Source: Ichthyophthirius multifiliis
Lineage: Eukaryota > Ciliophora > Oligohymenophorea > Hymenostomatida
Assembly: GCF_000220395.1 (NCBI RefSeq)
Contig: NW_004086819.1
Span: forward strand, 1-25,912
Reading direction: 5' to 3'
Length of the DNA: 25,912 bases
Shown in pieces: positions 11,063 through 25,912 of this stretch (positions within the stretch are counted from its first letter, which is position 1; each line of letters opens with the position of its first letter). The translations under genes were made by a program, and so were the position numbers. The notes beneath the pieces are model-generated. The model did no database searches. It was given only the letters and a program-made list of their open reading frames with translations, and had not been told where the DNA came from.

Positions 11063-13701
11063 ATGGATATAGTAATTTATTAACATTATAAATACAGTTT
11101 TTCAAAATTATAAAAAAAAAGCACGAAGACATTTCTTTTGGTTAATAAGTGTTTGATTAACTAGAAAACGATTTTAGGAGAGTATATATATATTTAAAAA
11201 TAAATTTTATATTATATAAATAAAAAAGATAATAGATGAACTTGCAGGAGAGCAAAGCTTAGAAAGATTTAGAATTGAATATGAAAAACTTTAAAGGGCA
11301 CTAAAAAATTCATATGAAAATGAAAAGAAATTACTATCTAAAATAAAAGAATTGAATGATGATATTATATAACATGCAGCAAAACTTAAAATGGCCTTAA
11401 AATTAACATAAGAAGATACGAATACAATCTAGCTTCTTAAAAATGAACTTGAAAAAGCTTATAAAGTATTAGAAACTTCAAAAGAAAGAGAAGAAAAATC
11501 AAAATAAAAGATAGAAAATTTATATACTGAAATAAAACATTTAACTGCTCTTAATGAATAATCGAATAACCCTAACATGTATAAAAATGACACTGCAGAA
11601 AAACTTGCCTAGCAACTTTAATAATATAGATAAGGTACTTTTTTTATTATTAAATGAAATTAAATATAAAAAAATAAAGATAGAAATTAGTTACAATCAG
11701 ATCTTTTTGACTTAAAAAATAAAGTGAATTTTTTAGTTGATAAATTAAAACAAATAGAAAATGAGAAAATGATAATTGAAATAAAAATGAAAGAAGAAAA
11801 AAAATAGAAGGAAGAAATTAAAGAGAAAGTAGCAAAAGATGAAGAAAGAAGAAAAAAATTAAAGGTTTCTTTATTAAATATAAATATTCCTTAATATATA
11901 AAAAAAAAATTAGATGAGCTTGAAATTCTTAAAAAAAATTTTGATATGGAAAAAGAAAATACAAAAAAATTAGAAACTGATATATAAAACTTAGCTTAAA
12001 TAATAAGCTAGTAAGAAGACTAAAAAAATAAGATACAAACTGACGCATAAAACTATAATAAAGAAATAAAAGCAATTAATGCGGAAATAGGTGATAGATT
12101 AAAAGAAGAATAAGGATAAAAAAGAGAGAAGAAATTATTAGAAACTTAGAAAATAGAATTGGAAGCAACAATAAAAAGGAAAGAAAAAGAATATATGGAA
12201 TTGTATTCTAAAGTAGATCAAATATAAAAAGAATGCAATAAACTATAGAACTATCATAAGTAAATGGTAAATCTATACTAAATAGCAGAAAAAGACAAAA
12301 AAATAGTAGTATAAAGTGTAATATAATTAGAAAGACAAGTATAAGATACAAAAACATTAAATGATGAGGATCAGTAGTTTAAAGAAGAGTTAAAATAGTT
12401 AAAGGATAAATTATAAAAACATTTAAAAAAAACAGATGAAAGAAATAAAGAATAAGCTTAAAAAATAAGAAATTTAGATAAAGAAATAAACGAAAAGGAA
12501 AATGATATCAAAGAGAAAGCTTGGGAACTAGAACAATTAAAGAAACAGCTTTCTGAATTAGAAAAAGAAAAAGAAAGATATGGAAAATAGGCAGCCTAAG
12601 CTAATGAAGAATATTTTAGGAGACTTGAAGAAATTAAATTAAAGGATAATCTTATTTCAGAATTTTAGAAAAAAAATTTAGAAACTGAAGCTAAGTTAAA
12701 AGCTTAATAGCATTTGTACGAAGAAGTAAGAAAGCATAAAAATAAATATTCTAAGAATTTATCAGAAACTCAAGACGAAATTGCTGAAATCAAAAGGAGA
12801 TATAAAATAACAAATCATTAGATTTCGTAATTAAAGGAAGAAATAGATGCTAAAGAAATTGNNNNNNNNNNNNNNNNNNNNNNNNNNNNNNNNNNNNNNN
12901 NNNNNNNNNNNNNNNNNNNNNNNNNNNNNNNNNNNNNNNNNNNNNNNNNNNNNNNNNNNNNNNNNNNNNNNNNNNNNNNNNNNNNNNNNNNNNNNNNNNN
13001 NNNNNNNNNNNNNNNNNNNNNNNNNNNNNNNNNNNNNNNNNNNNNNNNNNNNNNNNNNNNNNNNNNNNNNNNNNNNNNNNNNNNNNNNNNNNNNNNNNNN
13101 NNNNNNNNNNNNNCTGAATTAAAAACTAAATTAAAATTATAGAAAAGTATTAATTGAAGAATAACTTAAAGTAAAAGCTTTATCCTAAGAATTGGAAAAT
13201 CCTATGAACGAAACTAGGTGTAGAAAATTAGAAGGAAATGATCCTGATGTATTTGAAATGAGAGCTAAATTAGTTACATTATAAAAAAGATTAATTAGTA
13301 AAACCGAATAAGTTGTAGAAAAAGAAGTCCTCATTTAATAAAAAGAAAAATAAATTTAAGAATTAAGAGAAATTATGTAAAAGTAACCTGGACCAGAAGA
13401 AGCTAAAAAATTATCTTCGCTATAATAATCTTTAAAACAAAGGACAAGATAAATGAAAGCCTTGGCTGCAGAGTTAAATATGTATTAAGCTTAGGTATTT
13501 AAAAAAAAAAAATTAAATTTATTAAAAAAAATAGATAAATGAATATAAATACGATATTGAAAAAATTAATAAAGATTTATAAGAAACCAAAAGAAAATAT
13601 TATGAATAGAAAAAAAGGGATCAAATTGAATAAGAATAAAATGATAGATAAGTAAATTTTATTTATTTATTATTAATTTAATTTACTAAAATTAGAAATG
13701 A
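11063..13701 (+). CDS. CFAP58: CFAP58 (CCDC147) coiled-coil axonemal protein, copy A, interrupted by an assembly gap
   Basis: CFAP58 is a long coiled-coil cilium/flagellum protein; its loss in mammals causes malformed sperm tails. Exons are 11063-11071, 11122-11181, 11229-11634, 11680-11864, 11914 to the gap, the gap to 13494, 13535-13651 and 13696-13701 (TGA 13699-13701). Nearly all is heptad-like coiled coil. Diagnostic parts are FDQLENDFRRIIDELAGE near the N terminus, then after the gap LENPMNETRCRKLEGNDPD, LQKRLISKTEQVVEKE, KQPGPEEAKKL and ELNMYQAQ, all close to animal CFAP58. The first exon is only nine bases; it was placed from copy B and a matching GT. Three A runs (11852-11858, 13121-13125, 13133-13136) are one base shorter than in copy B and break the frame as written. 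Bases 12862-13113 are N. It is 92% identical to copy B in exon 3, lower after that, then almost identical from 12421. Confidence 0.9.
12421..13500 (+). repeat. Near-identical block shared with CFAP58 copy B (copy A side, spans the gap)
   Basis: The 441 bases before the gap match 23631-24070 with no substitution that I can see, only one A-run length difference. The 387 bases after it match 24534-24922 with one substitution (G at 13419, T in copy B) and two A-run differences. Upstream exons and downstream intron 6 are clearly diverged. The block ends a few bases inside intron 6. Confidence 0.9.
12862..13113. other. Assembly gap (252 N)
   Basis: A run of 252 N inside CFAP58 copy A. By homology the missing piece should match 24071-24533 of copy B, which is 463 bases and contains an intron, so the gap length is probably an underestimate. 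Confidence 0.97.
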
Positions 13702-14884
13702 ATAAATGCATTTCATTATTATCTATTATTAAGAATGTTTTTTTAAAGTAAATTCAAGAATAAAAAATTAATATTAATATATACATTTTATTATTAAAAA
13801 ACTTTTTAAAATTTAATTAAAAATTAATAATTTTTTTTAATAATAAAATTCTAAAATATTTTATCTTTTTATTAATTATATTTTAATTTAAATAATATAG
13901 TAAATCAATATTTAAATTAATTTAGTAAAAATTTATTTATTTCAAAATTAAAAAAAAAAATTAACAATAATTTTGTATTTTTTTTTTAAGTTATTTAAAA
14001 ATTAATTATATATATATTTTTTTTTTATTCTATTCTATTTTTTTATAAATCACATTTAAAAAAATATAATTTACAGTTTTTTTTATAATAAAACTATTCT
14101 AAATTCATAATAGATTTAATTCATAATATTTTATTTTCAAACCTTTTAATAAAATTAATTATTATATTATTAATAATTAAAAATTAAAAAGTATTTATAC
14201 TTTTATATTTTAATATTTGTGAATATTAAATTTATAATTATATACTATTTATTATTTAAAATTTATTTTTTACATAATTAAATTATATTAATAATATCCT
14301 TTTATATATTTTAAAAAACATATAAAAACTCAATTTAGAAAATAAATTTTATATATAAATAACACAAAAGCAGATAGTAAAATAAAAAATAATAATCATT
14401 TATATAAATTCTGTTTTCGTATTTATATTTGAATGAATTTAAAAATCCTTCTTATTATAGATATCTTTTTTTTTTTTGCATTATAATATTTAAATAATTA
14501 TTTTTAATTAATTTTACAATTTATTTACTAAATTAACAATATTTTATTTTAAGCTATTTTAAAAATTTTAATTAGTTTTTTATTATAAATAAAGTTTAAT
14601 TTGCAAAAATAATGATTATGTTTTTGACATTTAATTACATTATATTTAAATTTATTTTATTTGAATAAGAAAAGAAATTTAAAGTAAAACTTATAATATT
14701 AATATCTAGATATAGTTTTTTAAAAAAGTGTTTTTAATTTATTTATTTATATCATATTATTTATTAATACAAATATTATAAAAAAAAAATATTTTATTTT
14801 AATATTTTCAAGTAAGAAAAAAATTAAATTAATTATTTATTAATAATATTAATAACAACATTTTAATATAATTTATAAGTTAAA
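13702..14884. other. Intergenic spacer, no gene seen
   Basis: About 1.2 kb of extreme A+T after CFAP58 copy A. Long TGA-free frames exist but their translations look like random K/N/I/F/Y text. No conserved motif, RNA gene or repeat unit stands out. Undetected 5' exons of the kinase gene could lie near its right end. Confidence 0.55.
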
Positions 14885-19900
<5,016 letters not shown>

Positions 19901-20383
19901 AAAATATTATTATTTATGTATGTTTAAAATTATCTTATTTTTTTTTTTTTAATTGATTAAAAGATACTTTTATTTATTTAAAAATGTCTTTTTATTTTTT
20001 TTCTAATTATAAATTTACATTTTTTTTTTATTTGAATTAATGTATTAATTAATTATATTTATATATAAAACAAAATTTTAAAATTTAATATTTTTAGAAT
20101 ATTTAATGTCAATTATAGTATATTTTTGAAATGTAAAATTAGTTAAAATTTTAATTAAAATTATAATTTTAGCAATATCAATTAAATTATATAAAACTAA
20201 AATATATAAATTTTTAAAAAATAAAAATTAATATAATACAAATATATGAAGATATTATATTTGTATATATTTAAATATAAAAAAATATATTAAAATTATC
20301 TTTTTTTAATATAATTAATTTAAAAAATTTAAAATTAAGAAAAAGAAAATTAAAAATGCTATAATAATAATAGTTTATTAATA
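19901..20383. other. Intergenic spacer, AT-rich
   Basis: About 480 bases with T runs just after the kinase stop (19932-19950 and 20018-20029). Nothing else was recognised. Confidence 0.6.
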
Positions 20384-21365
20384 ATGATAAAACAAAAAAA
20401 TTAAAAAGATAAAGATAAAAACAAAAAGTTAAACGACAAAAACTATGATATAAGTAGTGGAGATGTAAAACTTGAATAAAAAATTTATAAAGTGTTAGTA
20501 ATAGAGGAAGACCTGCATCTAATAAAAATTAAGAAAATATTGATATTGATATTATAATTAACAAATATTATAAATTTGCCGATTCCAAATATGGATAACA
20601 AAATTTAGATTTAATTTTATATTTATTTAGATAATATTATATTGAAAATCATAAGGATTATCTAAAAAAATGTAGTTCAACAATTAAAAAAGGTAAAAAA
20701 ACAAACTAAACTAAAATAAAAATACAAACTAAACTAAAATAAAAAACAAATATAAATAAAAGTCATACTAATAAAACAGCTATTATAATAATATAATAAT
20801 TATTAATTTTTTAAAATGCATACCTTTAAATAATTATATATTTATTAATAAAAATTTTAAAATGAATTTTATTTTATGATCTTCTGTTATTTTTTTTTTT
20901 TATAATTATAATTATAAGTTAATTTATTTTATAATATATATTTAAATATATAATATTTTTATAATTTTATATAATTATTTTATTTAATTTTAAATAGAAA
21001 ATTTTGATTTAAAAATAAATGAATTTGAATAAAAACTAGATAATTTAATATAAGAAGATTAATTTAAAGACAAAAATAATAAAAAGAGATTAAGAATGAT
21101 TTTATTAATGGAATATTTTTTTTTCTTTGCCAAAAGCTATTATAAATCCCCTTAATCATTATAAAATGATATTTAAACAATGAATAAATTAATTGAATAT
21201 ATTTTCAATTTCAATTTCTCGCAATAAGATGAAAGCAATTTTTTATTTTAAATAAGTATTTATACAGATCAAATTACAAAAGAACTTTGGGAAAGTATAA
21301 TTAGAGCATTAAAAAGCGTTTCCCTAAATGAATATAATAACGAATATTTATCAACATTTAATTGA
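20384..21365 (+). CDS. Hypothetical protein, two exons, 225 residues
   Basis: I do not recognise this protein. Exon 1 is 20384-20692 and exon 2 is 20998-21365 (TGA 21363-21365); the 305-base intron is much longer than others here. The N terminus is Lys/Asp-rich (MIKQKNQKDKDKNKKLND), followed by NRGRPASNKN, then a mostly helical part: INKYYKFADSKYGQQNLDLI, LRMILLMEYFFFFAKSYYKS, ELWESIIRALKSVSLNEY. There is no clear signal peptide; the aromatic-rich helix could be buried rather than membrane-spanning. The frame needs one extra A in the run at 20478-20483; with it the total is exactly 226 codons and the splice phases agree. An ATG at 20356 in another frame leads quickly to TGA, so 20384 was chosen. 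Confidence 0.6.
20701..20746. repeat. Two tandem 23-base direct repeats within an intron
   Basis: Units 20701-20723 and 20724-20746 begin ACAAACTAAACTAAAATAAA and differ only at the last base. They lie just inside the 5' end of the long intron of the small hypothetical gene and may explain its unusual length. Confidence 0.9.
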
Positions 21366-22292
21366 TATTTTGATATATTTTTTAATTATATTATTAAACA
21401 AATATAAATTATTTTTAAATAAAGTTAAAAATAATCTTAAAATTTAATACAATATAACATCTTATATATATAAGATCATTTTTAATTAATATCCAAAATA
21501 AATTTGGCTAATCTTTTTTTATTTATAAAAATAAAAAGTTTTTCTATATAACCTTAATTAAAATTAAATTTAAGCTTAATATTATTTTATAAAATAATAT
21601 ATATTTGTTTATTAATAATTTTTTGTAAACCTTTTCTTTTTCTTTTTATTTATTTATATATAATTTAATATTTTTATTAAAATAATTAATATTAATATAA
21701 AATCAAATAAACAAATAAATTAAATATAGTTATTAAAACTTTGTATTTATATATTAATATATATAAAAAAAAAATTAATAATATTAATTAGCATTTAAAA
21801 AAAGTACAGTCTTTTAGCCTGTTTAATAAATAGAAAAATGTTAAATATTATTTATGCATGTTTTAAAAATAAAGAATATATGTTAAAAATAATTAATAAT
21901 AATTCAAAAAAAAAATGTATAACTATATAAATAATCATAATTTCACAATTTAATAATTAAAATTATAGAAAAATCTTTAATAAAACCTAAAGTCCATATT
22001 AAAAAGAATTATTCATAAAGAAAATTCAAAAAAAAAAAAAAAAAAACTAAATCTAAATCTAAATTTCTATTAGTAAATGTATATATATTAATAATTTAAC
22101 TTCTAAAATATCAGTTATATTAAAAAAGAAATTTTTTAAATATAATATATAATTTAATATTTTATAATATATATTTATAAAATTAATTTATATAAATTTT
22201 ATTAAGTATTTTATTATAAAAATAAAATTTATTTTTTTAACAATAATTTTAATTAATATAAAAAATAATAACAGAATTAATATTATTAAAAG
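21366..22292. other. Intergenic spacer upstream of CFAP58 copy B
   Basis: About 930 bases of extreme A+T, with an A run near 22030-22045. No gene was recognised, and there is no obvious similarity to the spacer upstream of copy A beyond composition. Confidence 0.6.
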
Positions 22293-25136
22293 ATGGATAT
22301 TGTAAAATAATAAAATTCTTATAATATATGATTTTTATTAAATCTTAATAAGAATGAAGATATATCATTTGGACAATAAATATTTGATTCACTTGAAAGA
22401 GATTTCATAAGAGTAATTTTTTATAGAATTATATTAGCAATAAATTATAAAAAGATAATTGATGAACTTGCAGGAGAATAAAGCTTAGATAGATTTAGAA
22501 TTGAATATGAAAAACTTTAAAGAGCACTAAAAAATTCATATGAAAATGAAAAAAAATTATTGGCTAGAATAAAAGATTTAAATGATGATATTATATAACA
22601 TGCAGCAAAGCTTAAAATAGCCTTTAAATTGACATAAGAAGATACAAATACAATTTAGCTTCTTAAAAATGAACTTGAAAAGGCTTATAAAGTATTAGAA
22701 ACTTCAAAAGAAAGAGAAGAAAAATCAAAATCAAAAATAGAAAATTTATATACTGAAATAAAGCATTTAACCGCTCTTAATGAATAATCAAATAATCCTA
22801 ATATGTATAAAAACGATACTGCAGAAAAGCTTGCCTAATAGCTTTAATAATATAGATAAGGTTTTTTTTATAAATATATATAATTTTGAATAAAATAGAG
22901 AGAAATCAACTTTAGACTGACCTTTTAGATTTAAAAAATAAAGTTAACTTTTTTGTTGATAAATTAAAATAAATTGAAAATGAAAAAATTATTATTGAAG
23001 TAAAAATGAGAGAAGAAAAAAAGCAAAGAGACGAGATCAAAGAAAAAGTAGTAAAAGACGAAGAAAGAAGAAAAAAAATCAAAGGTCTTAATTTTTTTTT
23101 TTTTTAAATAATAAATAAAAAAATAGATGAATTAGAAATTATTAAAAAAAACTTTGATGTAGAAAAAGAAAACACAAAAAAGTTAGAAAACGAAATAACA
23201 AATTTTATTGATTAAATAAAAGATTAGGAACAATAAAAAAATAAATTGCAACATGATATTGATATTGTTAATAAAGAAATAAAGCAATTACATTTAGACA
23301 TAGATTTAAAACACAAAAACGAATAATAATTAAAACTATCAAAGAAACTTTTGGAATCAGATAAATATAACTCGAAGCGACAATAAAAAAAAGAGAAAGA
23401 ATATAATGAATTACATTCTTAAGTAGATTAATTAGGAAAATAATACAATCAATAATAAAATAAATAAAGATAAATAATAAATTAACTTCAAATAGCAGAA
23501 AAAGAGAAATAAATAGTAATTTAAAGTGTAATGTAGCTTGAAAAGTAAGTCTAAGATACTTAATGTTTAAATAATTAGGATTAAAAATTTAAAGAGGAAC
23601 TTAAAGAAGCAAAAAAACTTTTACAAAATGATTTAAAAAAAACAGATGAAAGAAATAAAGAATAAGCTTAAAAAATAAGAAATTTAGATAAAGAAATAAA
23701 CGAAAAGGAAAATGATATCAAAGAGAAAGCTTGGGAACTAGAACAATTAAAGAAACAGCTTTCTGAATTAGAAAAAGAAAAAGAAAGATATGGAAAATAG
23801 GCAGCCTAAGCTAATGAAGAATATTTTAGGAGACTTGAAGAAATTAAATTAAAGGATAATCTTATTTCAGAATTTTAGAAAAAAATTTAGAAACTGAAGC
23901 TAAGTTAAAAGCTTAATAGCATTTGTACGAAGAAGTAAGAAAGCATAAAAATAAATATTCTAAGAATTTATCAGAAACTCAAGACGAAATTGCTGAAATC
24001 AAAAGGAGATATAAAATAACAAATCATTAGATTTCGTAATTAAAGGAAGAAATAGATGCTAAAGAAATTGCTTTGGCAAAAGAACATTTTGAACATAAAA
24101 AAAAAGATAAAGCAATTGAAGAGCATGCTCATATTTTAGAAAAAAATAAAAAAGATATTGATGGAATGTAGGAGGAAATTAAAAATTTTGTAAATTATTT
24201 TCAAAAGTATGTTTTATATTTTATTTTCAAAAAAAAAGAAAGGTGAAATTAACAAATTATAGTTTATTATTAAAGAAAGTGAAACAAAAAGAACCAAATT
24301 AAAGGAGGAATATGAGGTTGTAGTAAGTGAAAGAGATATTTTAGGAACTTAACTTATAAGAAGAAACGATGAATCGGCATTACTCTACGAATAAATTAAA
24401 ATACAATAAAACACTTTGGCTGAAGGAGAATAAGCTTATAGAGAAAGAGAAGGAGATATATAGCTTTTAGAATATAAAAAAAATGATTTAGTAAGATCAC
24501 TTAGAATCTTTAAAAGATAAGTCGCTGATATTCCTGAATTAAAAAACTAAATTAAAAATTATAGAAAAGTATTAATTGAAGAATAACTTAAAGTAAAAGC
24601 TTTATCCTAAGAATTGGAAAATCCTATGAACGAAACTAGGTGTAGAAAATTAGAAGGAAATGATCCTGATGTATTTGAAATGAGAGCTAAATTAGTTACA
24701 TTATAAAAAAGATTAATTAGTAAAACCGAATAAGTTGTAGAAAAAGAAGTCCTCATTTAATAAAAAGAAAAATAAATTTAAGAATTAAGAGAAATTATGT
24801 AAAAGTAACCTGGACCAGAAGAAGCTAAAAAATTATCTTCTCTATAATAATCTTTAAAACAAAGGACAAGATAAATGAAAGCCTTGGCTGCAGAGTTAAA
24901 TATGTATTAAGCTTAGGTATTTTTATTTTATACTAATTAATTTTTAAAGAACAAAAAATAAAATAATAGATTAATGAATATAAATATGATATAGAGAAAG
25001 TAACTAAAGATTTATAAGAAACTAAAAGAAAATATTATGAACAGAAAAAAAGAGATTAGATTGAAAATTAATTTAATTTTGAAAATGTAAATTAAAAAAT
25101 TATTTAAAATTTAAAAATAAATAGGAATATGAATGA
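22293..25136 (+). CDS. CFAP58: CFAP58 (CCDC147) coiled-coil axonemal protein, copy B
   Basis: Complete second CFAP58 gene, about 843 residues against roughly 870 in human. Exons are 22293-22301, 22353-22412, 22455-22860, 22899-23084, 23127-24189, 24239-24916, 24970-25086 and 25125-25136 (TGA 25134-25136). The seven introns are 38-53 bases. The N terminus reads MDINEDISFGQQIFDSLERD and then IIDELAGE, matching the start of animal CFAP58. Other strong matches are NLSETQDEIAEIKRRYKI, VVSERDILGTQLIRRNDES, LLYEQIKIQQ, ELENPMNETRCRKLEG and ELNMYQAQ. The A run at 23879-23885 is one base shorter than in copy A, and exon 5 length is correspondingly one short, so a base is probably missing in the assembly. 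Apart from that the frame is whole. Both copies probably make functional coiled-coil cilium proteins. Confidence 0.93.
23631..24922 (+). repeat. Near-identical block shared with CFAP58 copy A (copy B side)
   Basis: Counterpart of 12421-13500. Bases 24071-24533 face the gap in copy A, so their similarity is unknown. The left boundary lies inside exon 5, at a TTTAAAAAAAACAGATG sequence present in both copies; the right boundary is just inside intron 6. Confidence 0.9.
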
Positions 25137-25388
25137 ATTAATAATAATTAAGAAATTAAGATTTTAGTATACAAAATTTTATTTTCTTTATAATATTTTA
25201 TATCTATAAGTATACTATTAAAATTTAAAATATTTAACTTTTAAGCATTTTTAAAATATTTATTAATATAATTTATAAGTTGTTTACATTTTATAAAAAT
25301 CTATTAAACTTTTAAAGTAAATTATTTTATTATACAGTAATTATTAATATAAAAATGTAAATAAAAAAAAATCATTAAATTTATATTA

Positions 25389-25409
25389 AAACCTTATTCA
25401 ATAAGGTTT
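25389..25409. repeat. Near-perfect 21-base palindrome
   Basis: AAACCTTATT and AATAAGGTTT flank a single C. It lies about 250 bases after the CFAP58 B stop. It could be a protein-binding site or chance; a one-base loop is too tight for an RNA hairpin unless a few pairs open. Confidence 0.8.
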
Positions 25410-25675
25410 AGAAAAAAACTATTTTAAAAATAAATAATTTTTATTTCATTGTTAAATTATGATAGTATTAATCGTAGTTTTTCGACAAAATATCCAAAAT
25501 AACAATCTCAATTTAAAATTTTGATTTTTAAAATTATAAAATTGCAACTTCAATTAATATTCATATATCGATAAATTTATATATATTATATTTATTTATT
25601 TTTAAATACATATCTTTTCTATTTAATAAAAATTGAAAATCTTTATAAAAATTATAAAACTTTATTTTTTCTGTT

Positions 25676-25721
25676 ATTTAAAAATATATATCTATTTTAT
25701 TTAAAAATATATATCTATTTT
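25676..25721. repeat. Two perfect tandem 23-base repeats
   Basis: Units 25676-25698 and 25699-25721 are identical and begin ATTTAAAAATATATATCTAT. Intergenic minisatellite-like DNA. Confidence 0.92.
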
Positions 25722-25912
25722 TTAATATTTGATAAATTTAATATATATTTATATAATTTGATATTAATAGAAAATAAAAATTAGTTATAATATCATATAA
25801 TTTCTTGAACTAAAAAAATGTATTTCTATATTACTCATACAAAGTTAATTTAAATATATTAATGATATTTTTTAATCTTATATTATTTAATTATTTTCCA
25901 ATTTTAATTCTA

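Larger units (their letters stand above)
25137..25912. other. Intergenic spacer at the window's right end
   Basis: About 775 bases of A+T-rich DNA containing a near-palindrome and a short tandem repeat, listed separately. No gene was recognised. Confidence 0.6.

Noticed and set aside
12847-13122. Plus-strand open frame made mostly of unknown residues
   Set aside because: It is created by reading through the N gap and is in a different frame from CFAP58.

Overview
The window looks like macronuclear DNA of an oligohymenophorean ciliate. TAA and TAG occur throughout clearly conserved reading frames where glutamine is expected, and TGA is the only stop. Base composition is extremely AT-rich, introns are mostly 38-80 bases with GT...AG ends, and glutamine, asparagine and lysine dominate the proteins. 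Ichthyophthirius multifiliis or a close relative fits best, but species cannot be settled by reading. A table-1 translation hides nearly every gene here.

Layout, all on the + strand: the 3' end of FCF1, a PIN endonuclease of the small-subunit processome (1-323); an unrecognised Asn/Gln-rich protein (922-2897); a kinesin-8-like motor (3640-6440); a glycogen-branching-enzyme-like protein that has lost its catalytic motifs (6862-8858); a possible multi-pass membrane protein (9832-10977); CFAP58 copy A (11063-13701, with an N gap); a large IRE/Greatwall-like AGC kinase with an N-terminal C2HC finger (14885-19900); a small unrecognised protein (20384-21365); CFAP58 copy B (22293-25136). The intergenic spacers are almost pure A+T. 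No tRNA, rRNA, transposon, virus-like element or CRISPR array was seen.

There is a loose ciliary theme: a KIF19-like kinesin and two CFAP58 paralogues within 22 kb. The paralogues share intron positions and are diverged at both ends, but are almost identical over a long 3' block. That pattern suggests gene conversion or an assembly artefact. At least eight places in otherwise good frames need exactly one more A in an A run, which looks like systematic homopolymer under-calling rather than biology.

The most novel item is the branching-enzyme-like pseudoenzyme at 6862-8858. Its flanking domains and spliced frame are intact, but the GH13 active-site residues are replaced and part of the barrel is missing.
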